Notes under the pieces: model-generated
Database searches by the model: none
The model's input: the letters and a program-made list of their open reading frames with translations, nothing else
Told to the model about the DNA's origin: nothing
Source of the DNA: Methanomicrobiales archaeon
GTDB lineage: Archaea > Halobacteriota > Methanomicrobia > Methanomicrobiales > Methanoculleaceae
Direction of reading: 5' to 3'
DNA length: 5,548 nucleotides
Assembly (NCBI GenBank): GCA_012797575.1
Contig: JAAZOW010000233.1
Span: 1-5,548, forward strand
Shown here: positions 1 through 5,548 of the stretch, piece after piece
How the letters are laid out: each line of letters begins with the position of its first letter
Numbering within the stretch: position 1 is the first letter of the stretch
Position numbers and translations under genes: made by a program

Positions 1-1425
1 CCCCCTCTCGATGAGATCCGGGATGAGGTCGCGGAGTGCTGCCGACTCCCCGGAGGGGAGGGAGAGGATGACCGGTGTTATGAGTTCTTGTGATTCAGGG
101 TCTTCATCGCGCCGTGCTGCGACCTGGTCGTAGAGGATCCGTTCGTGGGCCGCGTGCTGGTCGATGAGGTAGAGGGTCCCGTCCGTCCCACCGGCCACGA
201 TGTATGTCGCCGCCACCTGCCCAATCGGCTCCATGGAGGGGAGGAGGTTCTCTTCTCCCTCCACCTCCGTCCTTCTGAGCTGCCGATCCGAGAGCGTGAG
301 TGCCCGGTGGCCGGCCGCGTAGGAGACTTCAGGCTCGGCGATCGGCCGCATCGATTCCTGTTCCGGTTCAGCAGAAACGATCTGGTGTTGCACAAACTCC
401 GTCGTCGCCTCGTGGGCAAGATCACACCCCGCAAGGGTCTCTTCGACGGCAGCCGCAACCGCAGAGAGGATCTCTTGCTCCCGCGAGAGCCTGACCTCCC
501 GCTTGGTCGGGTGAACGTTGACGTCCACAAGATCGGTATCGAGGGAGAGATCGATGAACGCCACAGGGTAGCGGCCCTTCGGGAGGAGGGTGCCGTAACC
601 TTCCCGCACGGCGGCGGTGATCTGCCGTGCGGATACGCTCCTGCCGTTGATGCTGATGGTGACCCCTGAGGGGTTACCCCGGTTCTCAGAGGGGCGGGAT
701 ATGTACCCCCGTACCCGGATGAGAGGGCTTCTTGCGTCTATGGGGATGAGGGTTCGGGCAAGGGGGGCGCCGTAGAGGCCCGTTATGGCGTTCAGGAGTC
801 CGCCTGACCGCTGGGTCGCCATCCGCTCCCTCTCGTTGTGCACCACACGAAACGCTATGGTACCGTTCGCGAGAGCGAGATCCTCTGCAACCCTGTAGAT
901 ATGCGCGAGCTCGGTATTCCTGCTCTTCAGGAATTTCCGGCGAGCGGGGGTGTTGTAGAAGAGGTGTTTCACGATCACCGTCGTCCCTTCCGGCGCCCCG
1001 ATCTCGCTTCTCTCCACAATCTCGCCGCCCCTGACCACCACCCGCGTCCCAGCGAGCGCTCCCGAGCCCCGGGGGCGGGTGATCAGGGTCATCTCCGCGA
1101 CGGCGGCTATGCTTGCGAGTGCCTCCCCCCGGAACCCCAGGGTCCGGATAGATGCAAGATCGGTTATATCCTGTATCTTGCTCGTCGCATGTGGCTGGAA
1201 CGCAAGCACCGCCTCTTCCGGTGCCATCCCCTCACCATCGTCAGTCACCCGGATCTCTGTGATCCCCCCAAGGTTTGATGAGATCTCGACGAAGATACTC
1301 GTTGCCCCTGCATCGATGGCGTTCTCAGCGAGCTCTTTTACGACTGATGCCGGCCGATCCACGACCTCGCCTGCGGCGATCTGGTTGACCGTGTCGGGAT
1401 CGAGGACCCGTATCTTCATCCCCAT
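1..1425 (-). CDS. mutL: DNA mismatch repair protein MutL (3' end outside window)
   Basis: MutL is the ATP-driven mediator of mismatch repair: it is recruited by mismatch-bound MutS and triggers strand incision. The frame is open over 475 codons and runs off the left edge. The N-terminal GHKL ATPase is intact: NQIAAGEVV (14-22), KELAEN with catalytic-type E31 and Mg-ligand-type N35, DDGEGM (62-67), ATSKI (80-84), GFRGEAL (97-103), LFYNTPARR (155-163) and VNVHPTKREV ending the transducer domain, with ATP-contacting K308. A linker of about 65 residues, rich in Glu and Pro, precedes the C-terminal dimerisation/endonuclease domain, which begins near M398 (IGQVAATYIVAGG) and carries DQHAAHE at 422-428. 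The remaining C-terminal motifs lie outside. Start: ATG at 1425 overlaps the mutS stop (TGATG) behind AGGAGG. A second in-frame ATG at 1419 gives a protein aligning without extension to the E. coli N-terminus, so either may be used. Identity is very secure; the start is less so. Confidence 0.96.
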   Translation of the reverse strand, partial: MGMKIRVLDPDTVNQIAAGEVVDRPASVVKELAENAIDAGATSIFVEISSNLGGITEIRVTDDGEGMAPEEAVLAFQPHATSKIQDITDLASIRTLGFRGEALASIAAVAEMTLITRPRGSGALAGTRVVVRGGEIVERSEIGAPEGTTVIVKHLFYNTPARRKFLKSRNTELAHIYRVAEDLALANGTIAFRVVHNERERMATQRSGGLLNAITGLYGAPLARTLIPIDARSPLIRVRGYISRPSENRGNPSGVTISINGRSVSARQITAAVREGYGTLLPKGRYPVAFIDLSLDTDLVDVNVHPTKREVRLSREQEILSAVAAAVEETLAGCDLAHEATTEFVQHQIVSAEPEQESMRPIAEPEVSYAAGHRALTLSDRQLRRTEVEGEENLLPSMEPIGQVAATYIVAGGTDGTLYLIDQHAAHERILYDQVAARRDEDPESQELITPVILSLPSGESAALRDLIPDLIERG

Positions 1426-4037
1426 CACTCCTCCTCGCCCGCAAGTCTCTGGAGGCGGTAGAGGGTATTCAGCGCCTCCATCGGCGTCATATCGTTCAGA
1501 TCTAGAGCCGCAAGCTCTCGTACCGCCGGGTTCTCTTCCCCGGCTCCCCCACCCGGATCGACGAGGAGCATCTGGGTGTAGCGGGGAGCACGCGGGCCGC
1601 CCGAGAACTCCCGCTCCGACGCCTCTTTGAGGAGTTTCATCGCCCGATCGGTCACCTTCTTCGGGATACCGGCAAGACGCGCTACGTGGACACCGTAACT
1701 CCTGTCGGTTGCACCGGGTATGATCGTTCTGAGGAATATGACGTCGCTTCCGGTATCCTTCACGGCAAAATGGAAGTTTCGGACCCGCTTCTGGGATCCC
1801 TCAAGGTCGATCAGGTCGTGGAAATGGGTCGCAAAGAGTGTCCTGGGCCCGGTGACCGCCTTTCCGTGCAGGAACTCCACCACCGCCCGGGCGATCGAAC
1901 ATCCATCGAGCGTGCTTGTCCCCCGGCCGATCTCATCGAGGATCACCAGGCTCTGTGGCGTCACGTTGTTGAGTATGTTTGCAAGTTCAAGCATCTCCAC
2001 CATGAACGTGGACTGCCCCGAAGCAAGATCGTCAAACGCCCCCACCCGGGTGAAGATCCGGTCGACAAGCCCGATCGTCGCATGCCGGGCAGGGACGAAG
2101 CTTCCCATCTGGGCCATGACGCAGCAGAGCGCAACCGCCCGCATGTAGGTGGACTTGCCGGCCATGTTCGCCCCGGTGATGATCATGATCTGGTTGTCGG
2201 CGGAGTCGAGTTCAGTGTCGTTCGGGACGAACGGTGAGGCAAGGTTCCGCTCCACCACCGGGTGGCGGCCGTCTCGTATGACGATCCGGCCGCTCTCCTC
2301 GATCACCGGGCGGGTGTAACCGTAACGGGCGGCGACCTCTCCGAGGGCGGCGTAGACGTCGAGCATCCCGATCGCCCGGGCGGTCATCTGGAGGTCGGGG
2401 ACGTGTGCGGAGAGGGATTGTATGAGTTCGGTATATACCTCAGCCTCAAGCGCCGCCAGACGTTCCTCCGCGGTGGCGATCATGGCCTCCTTCTCCTTGA
2501 GGTCAGGTATGGTGTAGCGTTCGGCGTTTGCAAGCGTCTGGCGACGTTCATACTCGGGAGGCACCAGATCCATATTCGGTTTCGTCACCTCGATGTAGTA
2601 CCCAAAGACCCGGTTGTAGCCGACTTTGAGCGACTTGATCCCGGTCCTCTCCCGCTCCTGCTGTTGAAACTCTGCTATCCAGTTCTTCCCGGTCGCCGCA
2701 AGATGTCGAAGGTCGTCGAGTTTTTTGTTGAACCCCTCCCTGATCATGCCCCCTGATCTTGCAAGGGCTGGCGGGTCGTCCACGATCGCCCGCCCGACCA
2801 GGTCGATGATCCCGGCATGGTCGCTCATGGAGTCGAGGGCTTCCTGGATCGGTGCCGGAGCGTCGTCGCCGAAGAGCGCTCTCAGCCCGGGTACACGTTC
2901 AAGCGATTCCCTGAGCGACGCAAGATCCCGGGGCCCGGCATTCCCGTACGCGATCCGTCCTGCGATCCGCTCGATATCCGAGACGTCATCGAGGATTGAG
3001 CGGAGATCCTGGCGTTCAAGGGCACTACCAAAGAAGTACTCCACCGCATCAAGCCTCCCGTCGATGGCCGCCTTCCCGACAAGCGGGCTGACCAGGAACG
3101 ATCGCATCGTCCGGCTCCCCATCGATGTTCTGGTGATATCAAGGACGCCAAGAAGCGTGTTTTTATCGCTCTCCCCCCTGATGTTCGTCGTGATCTCAAG
3201 GTTTCGCAGGGTGATCGCATCAAGCACCATATTCCCCGTCGGTATCCGGGTTGCTATGCCCGATATGTGGGGGAGGGATGAGTGCTGGGTCTCCCGGGCG
3301 TACAGGAGTGCTGCCCCGGCCGCGGCGATCGAGGTCGGCATGCCCCCGCAGCCGTAGCCCTCGAGTGTCGTCGTCCCGAACTGCTCGCAGAGGAGGGTAT
3401 ATGCTGCATCAGGGTCGAAAGCGTCGTCGCGGTAGCGGCTCACCGTTATACCGAGTCTCTCAAACCTCCGGGGGAGGGCATCGTCAAGGCTCTCCGGGAC
3501 GACCGCCTCCGCCGGGCGGTACCGCGCCGCCTCCGAGACGATATCGGCGTAATCACGGTCGCTGCTCCCTGAAGATACGAAGAACTCACCAGTGGAGATA
3601 TCCAGGAACGCAAGACCGAAGGAACCCTTCCGGTCGGGGGCGATGACCATGAGGTACTGGGCTCCTGCGGAGTCTATCATCGAGGAGTCTATGAGCGTCC
3701 CGGGGGTGACAACCCGTGTCACGTCCCGTCTCACGACCCCCTTCGCGGTCTTTGGGTCCTCGACCTGGTCACAGATCGCCACCCGGTACCCTCTACTCAC
3801 CAGGCGGGCGATGTAGCCGTCGGCGGCGTGGAGCGGGACGCCGGCGAGGGGCATCCGGCTGCCGTCCTTATCCCTGCCCCGGGATGTCAGTACGATATCG
3901 AGTTCTCGGGCCACAACTCCAGCATCCTCACCGAAGGTCTCGTAGAAATCCCCCATCTGGAAGAAGAGGATGGCGTCGGGGTAGCGGGCCTTCATCGAGT
4001 AATACTGACGCATCGCAGGGGTTAGTCCGCTGGTCAT
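1425..4037 (-). CDS. mutS: DNA mismatch repair protein MutS
   Basis: MutS is the mismatch-recognition ATPase that binds base mismatches and small loops as a dimer and then recruits MutL. The product has 870 residues, close to E. coli MutS (853), and is a full-length MutS1-type protein. The mismatch-binding domain shows F31-Y32-E33 within GDFYETF, the Phe-x-Glu that stacks on the mismatch, followed by PLAGVPLHAADGYI and VAICDQVEDP. The connector and long lever/clamp domains occupy roughly 125-560. The ATPase domain has Walker A GANMAGKST (622-630, K628), the signature stretch DDLASGQSTFMVEM (669-682), Walker B LVILDEIGRG with D701/E702, and FATHFHDL with H738. The C-terminus ends in the family helix TPMEALNTLYRL. 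The start at 4037 is firm at the upstream side because an in-frame TGA sits nine bases before the ATG; only a weak GAAGAG precedes it. It is first in an operon with mutL and divergent from leuC. All catalytic motifs are present. Confidence 0.98.
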   Translation of the reverse strand: MTSGLTPAMRQYYSMKARYPDAILFFQMGDFYETFGEDAGVVARELDIVLTSRGRDKDGSRMPLAGVPLHAADGYIARLVSRGYRVAICDQVEDPKTAKGVVRRDVTRVVTPGTLIDSSMIDSAGAQYLMVIAPDRKGSFGLAFLDISTGEFFVSSGSSDRDYADIVSEAARYRPAEAVVPESLDDALPRRFERLGITVSRYRDDAFDPDAAYTLLCEQFGTTTLEGYGCGGMPTSIAAAGAALLYARETQHSSLPHISGIATRIPTGNMVLDAITLRNLEITTNIRGESDKNTLLGVLDITRTSMGSRTMRSFLVSPLVGKAAIDGRLDAVEYFFGSALERQDLRSILDDVSDIERIAGRIAYGNAGPRDLASLRESLERVPGLRALFGDDAPAPIQEALDSMSDHAGIIDLVGRAIVDDPPALARSGGMIREGFNKKLDDLRHLAATGKNWIAEFQQQERERTGIKSLKVGYNRVFGYYIEVTKPNMDLVPPEYERRQTLANAERYTIPDLKEKEAMIATAEERLAALEAEVYTELIQSLSAHVPDLQMTARAIGMLDVYAALGEVAARYGYTRPVIEESGRIVIRDGRHPVVERNLASPFVPNDTELDSADNQIMIITGANMAGKSTYMRAVALCCVMAQMGSFVPARHATIGLVDRIFTRVGAFDDLASGQSTFMVEMLELANILNNVTPQSLVILDEIGRGTSTLDGCSIARAVVEFLHGKAVTGPRTLFATHFHDLIDLEGSQKRVRNFHFAVKDTGSDVIFLRTIIPGATDRSYGVHVARLAGIPKKVTDRAMKLLKEASEREFSGGPRAPRYTQMLLVDPGGGAGEENPAVRELAALDLNDMTPMEALNTLYRLQRLAGEEE
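1427..1437 (-). promoter_or_regulatory. mutL ribosome binding site inside the mutS 3' end
   Basis: On the minus strand the last mutS codons read GAGGAGGAGTG just before the mutL ATG, giving an AGGAGG match to the archaeal 16S 3' end about 4 bases before the ATG at 1425 and about 10 bases before the ATG at 1419. Together with the TGATG stop/start overlap this points to translational coupling. It does not decide between the two starts. Confidence 0.6.
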
Positions 4038-4099
4038 CGTTTCTCTTCACTATTTCCGCGCGATGTCACATAAGGTACTCGTCACAGGAGAATGGATAC

Positions 4100-4120
4100 C
4101 AGGGAGCGCAGAAGTCCCTG
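4100..4120. repeat. Inverted repeat CAGGGA-N9-TCCCTG upstream of leuC BRE
   Basis: A perfect 6-bp inverted repeat with a 9-base spacer ends exactly where the putative BRE begins (4121). Its arms are 15 bp centre to centre. Position and symmetry fit a regulator site next to the core promoter, but a dyad of this size can arise by chance. A hairpin terminator is unlikely because there is no T-tract and it sits between two gene starts. Confidence 0.4.
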
Positions 4121-4132
4121 CCAAACTAAATA
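4121..4132 (+). promoter_or_regulatory. Archaeal BRE/TATA-like element for leuC
   Basis: CCAAACTAAATA resembles a purine-containing TFB recognition element followed by an archaeal TATA box (CTAAATA). Its centre lies about 37 bases before the leuC ATG. With the usual archaeal spacing of about 25 bases to the start site, transcription would begin near 4153-4157, giving a very short leader. Assigned by eye from consensus only. Confidence 0.5.
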
Positions 4133-4147
4133 CGTCTGGAACACGTA
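4131..4147. repeat. Inverted repeat TACGT-N7-ACGTA between TATA box and leuC start site
   Basis: Two 5-bp arms separated by 7 bases overlap the last bases of the TATA-like box and extend toward the expected transcription start. A protein bound here would block RNA polymerase. The repeat is visible directly; any operator role is inferred, and the short arms leave chance as a real possibility. Confidence 0.35.
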
Positions 4148-4150
4148 ACC

Positions 4151-4162
4151 ATATCCCGATAT
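4151..4162. repeat. Palindrome ATATC-CC-GATAT at the predicted leuC transcription start
   Basis: A 12-bp dyad with 5-bp arms around CC ends three bases before the leuC ATG and covers the predicted transcription start. It also occupies the place where a ribosome binding site would be expected, and no GGAGG-like sequence is present there. Confidence 0.35.
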
Positions 4163-4165
4163 AGC

Positions 4166-5419
4166 ATGGCGGCAACGATCGCAGAAAAGATATTTTCGCA
4201 GGCGTGTGACAAGGCCGTCCGCGCGGGCGATGTGGTTATGGCACCCGTGGATGCAGCGATGATCCACGACATCACCGGCCCGCTGGCGGTCCGGGTCTTC
4301 CACGATATGGGAGGGAAGGAGGTCTTCGATCCGGAGCGGATCATCATGCTCTTCGACCATCAGGTTCCCGCTGACTCCATACCCGCCGCTGAGAACCATG
4401 TCTTCATGCGTCGGTTCGCGGAGGAGCAGGGGATCTACAACTACGACCTGAACGAGGGTGTCTGCCACCAGGTGGTGGTGGAGAAGGGGCTTGCGGTGCC
4501 CGGGGAGATCATCGTCGGGACCGACTCGCATACCTGCACCTATGGGGCCGCAGGCGCGTTTGCGACCGGTATCGGCTCGACTGATATGGGCTTTGTCCTG
4601 AAGTTCGGGGCGCTCTACTTCAGGGTGCCCGAGAGCATCAGGGTCGAGGTTCAGGGAGTGTTTGCCCGGCGGGTTGGGGCTAAAGACTTTATCCTCTCGC
4701 TCATTGGGGACGTCGGTGCTGATGGTGCGACCTATAAGGCGCTCGAGTTCACCGGCAAGGCAATCGATACAATGAGCGTGGCAGGCAGGATGACCTGCGC
4801 CAACATGGCGATCGAGATGGGGGCAAAGGCGGGGATTGTGCCGCCCGATTCGATAACCTGGGACTATATCGCCGCCCGCCGGAAGGTGGAGCGCTTCGAT
4901 CTTGCAGGCGATCCTGACGCGGAATACGCCGGGTGGCGGGAGTATGATGTCACGGATCTCGGGCCTCAGGTCGCCGTTCCCCACAATGTTGACAACGTCG
5001 TAGATGTGGGCGATGTGGTCGGGACGAAGGTCGATCAGGTCTTCATCGGCTCCTGCACAAACGGGCGCTATGATGACCTCGCTGAGGCGGCCGAGGTTCT
5101 GGGGGACGCTGATGGGTTTGCAAAAGGAGTGAGAGTGATCATCATCCCGGCCTCACGCACCGAGTACCTCCGGGCGCTCCGGGCTGGGCTCATCGAGCGG
5201 TTCGTCGAGGCTGGAGCGCTCGTCGAGGCGCCTTGTTGCGGCCCCTGTATGGGCGGTGCATTCGGCCTCCTCGCCCCTGGAGAAGTATCGCTCTCCACGT
5301 CGAACCGGAACTTCCGGGGTAGACAGGGGAGCGCTCAGGCATCGGTCTACCTCTCTTCTCCGGCGACTGCAGCGGCAAGCGCCCTCTACGGTGAGATCAC
5401 TGACCCGAGGGAGGTGTGA
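4166..5419 (+). CDS. leuC: 3-isopropylmalate dehydratase / homoaconitase large subunit
   Basis: Large, catalytic [4Fe-4S] subunit of a cytoplasmic aconitase-superfamily isomerase that moves a hydroxyl group by dehydration and rehydration, on isopropylmalate (leucine), citramalate/methylmalate (isoleucine) or homocitrate-type acids (coenzyme B). The product is 417 residues, the usual length for archaeal LeuC/HacA and shorter than bacterial LeuC (about 466). Family motifs are intact: AMIHDITGP near 32-40, FDHQVPADS (63-71, with D64-H65), GTDSHTCT (118-125), GSCTNGR with cluster ligand C297, and CCGPC where C358 and C361 are the other two ligands (C357 is an extra vicinal Cys). STSNRNFRGRQG near the C-terminus supplies the substrate-carboxylate Arg/Ser region. 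The ATG at 4166 matches the family N-terminus (TIAEKIFSQA) and lacks a Shine-Dalgarno sequence, fitting a very short leader. The small subunit follows four bases after the stop. Family is certain; which substrate is used is not, so the symbol is provisional (hacA is possible). Confidence 0.93.
   Translation: MAATIAEKIFSQACDKAVRAGDVVMAPVDAAMIHDITGPLAVRVFHDMGGKEVFDPERIIMLFDHQVPADSIPAAENHVFMRRFAEEQGIYNYDLNEGVCHQVVVEKGLAVPGEIIVGTDSHTCTYGAAGAFATGIGSTDMGFVLKFGALYFRVPESIRVEVQGVFARRVGAKDFILSLIGDVGADGATYKALEFTGKAIDTMSVAGRMTCANMAIEMGAKAGIVPPDSITWDYIAARRKVERFDLAGDPDAEYAGWREYDVTDLGPQVAVPHNVDNVVDVGDVVGTKVDQVFIGSCTNGRYDDLAEAAEVLGDADGFAKGVRVIIIPASRTEYLRALRAGLIERFVEAGALVEAPCCGPCMGGAFGLLAPGEVSLSTSNRNFRGRQGSAQASVYLSSPATAAASALYGEITDPREV
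5410..5416 (+). promoter_or_regulatory. Ribosome binding site of the small-subunit gene
   Basis: GGAGGTG in the last leuC codons is a seven-base match to the complement of the archaeal 16S 3' end and lies 7 bases before the ATG at 5424. It fixes that start and contrasts with the lack of any such site before leuC. Confidence 0.8.
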
Positions 5420-5423
5420 GGAT

Positions 5424-5548
5424 ATGCGAGTCTGGAAGTTCGGCGACGATATCGATACCGACGCGATCATCCCGGGCAGGTTCCTGACGATCTACGATCC
5501 GGCGGAGCTTGCGAAGCACGCGTTTGAGGGGACGAGGGATGAGTTTGC
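5424..5548 (+). CDS. leuD: 3-isopropylmalate dehydratase / homoaconitase small subunit (3' end outside window)
   Basis: Small (swivel-domain) subunit that pairs with the upstream large subunit and sets substrate specificity. Only 41 codons are inside the window. They show the family opening, KFGDDIDTDAIIPGR (5-19), followed by the specificity loop FLTIYDP (20-26) and ELAKHAFEG. In methanogens the loop is described as YLRT in homoaconitase and YLVY in isopropylmalate isomerase (recalled family knowledge); here the four positions read F20-L21-T22-I23, so the homoaconitase Arg is absent. That leans toward isopropylmalate, citramalate or another short-chain substrate, but does not prove it. The start is set by a strong GGAGGTG site and the gene is four bases downstream of the large subunit, so the two are surely co-transcribed. 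The full protein is expected to be about 160-170 residues; the GSSRE active-site motif lies outside the window. Confidence 0.92.
   Translation, partial: MRVWKFGDDIDTDAIIPGRFLTIYDPAELAKHAFEGTRDEF

Larger units (their letters stand above)
4038..4165. promoter_or_regulatory. Divergent promoter region between mutS and leuC
   Basis: This 128-bp stretch is the only non-coding DNA in the window and must carry the promoters of both operons. It is more AT-rich near the leuC start. On the plus side a BRE/TATA-like element is visible (listed separately). On the minus side the best TATA-like candidate for mutS is weak, TTATG within TACCTTATGTG (4077 down to 4067), which would put transcription start only about 8 bases before the mutS ATG. 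Three short inverted repeats lie between 4100 and 4162. No RNA gene or small ORF with a convincing start was seen. Confidence 0.75.

Noticed and set aside
145..669. 174-codon plus-strand open frame across mutL
   Set aside because: It lies opposite well-conserved MutL sequence (VNVHPTKREV and DQHAAHE) and has an Arg-rich, non-family-like translation. It is a shadow frame.
2725..3357. 210-codon plus-strand open frame across mutS
   Set aside because: It lies opposite the lever domain of an intact MutS and its Ser/Arg-rich translation resembles no protein. It is a shadow frame.
4100..4120. Hairpin as a transcription terminator
   Set aside because: It lies between two divergent gene starts, has only a 6-bp stem and is not followed by a T-tract on either strand.
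4126..4133. CTAAATAC/GTATTTAG as a shared bidirectional TATA box that also drives mutS
   Set aside because: In the mutS direction it would place the start site roughly 65 bases before the ATG with no good BRE on that side; there is no positive evidence for it.
4082..4984. 300-codon open frame on the minus strand, antisense to leuC
   Set aside because: leuC is certain from its motifs; the antisense frame is His/Asp/Pro-rich with no recognisable domain and is a by-product of the biased third codon positions.
5234..5248. Extra cysteine C357 in CCGPC as a sign of a changed Fe-S cluster
   Set aside because: The three expected ligands (C297, C358, C361) are all in place; a neighbouring extra Cys does not by itself imply a different cluster.
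1..5548. A novel defence, mobile or otherwise undescribed multi-gene system
   Set aside because: All but 128 bp is accounted for by mutL, mutS, leuC and leuD on clear motifs, with no direct repeats, terminal inverted repeats, att-like sites or unknown genes.

Overview
The window comes from a GC-rich archaeon, most likely a methanogen of the Methanomicrobiales (Methanoculleus or Methanofollis type). This is an inference from protein style, the pairing of bacterial-type mutS/mutL with an archaeal-type isopropylmalate/homoaconitate isomerase, an archaeal-looking BRE/TATA element, and strong GGAGG-type ribosome binding sites inside operons. No rRNA or other decisive marker is present.

Layout. 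Positions 1-1425 (minus strand) hold the first 475 codons of mutL, cut off by the left edge. Positions 1425-4037 (minus strand) hold a complete mutS of 870 residues. mutS is upstream of mutL and the two overlap by one base (TGATG), so they form a mutSL mismatch-repair operon running leftward. Positions 4038-4165 are the only intergenic stretch, a 128-bp divergent promoter region. Positions 4166-5419 (plus strand) hold a complete large subunit of an aconitase-superfamily isomerase (LeuC/HacA type, 417 residues). Four bases later comes the start of the small subunit (LeuD/HacB type, 5424 to the right edge, 41 codons seen).

How they work together. MutS recognises mismatches and MutL couples that to strand incision; the MutL here carries the DQHA-type endonuclease motif, so it is expected to nick DNA itself rather than rely on MutH. 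The rightward pair forms a heteromeric [4Fe-4S] hydro-lyase of leucine, isoleucine (citramalate route) or coenzyme B (homoaconitate route) biosynthesis. The two operons share a promoter region but have no obvious functional link.

No mobile element, CRISPR array, RNA gene or undescribed multi-gene system is visible; this is ordinary core-genome content. The points worth a second look are the substrate-loop residues of the small subunit (F-L-T-I, with no Arg where homoaconitase has one), a Glu-to-Asp change at the end of the MutL endonuclease motif, a bacterial-clamp-like pentapeptide in the tail of MutS, and a cluster of short dyads around the leuC promoter.
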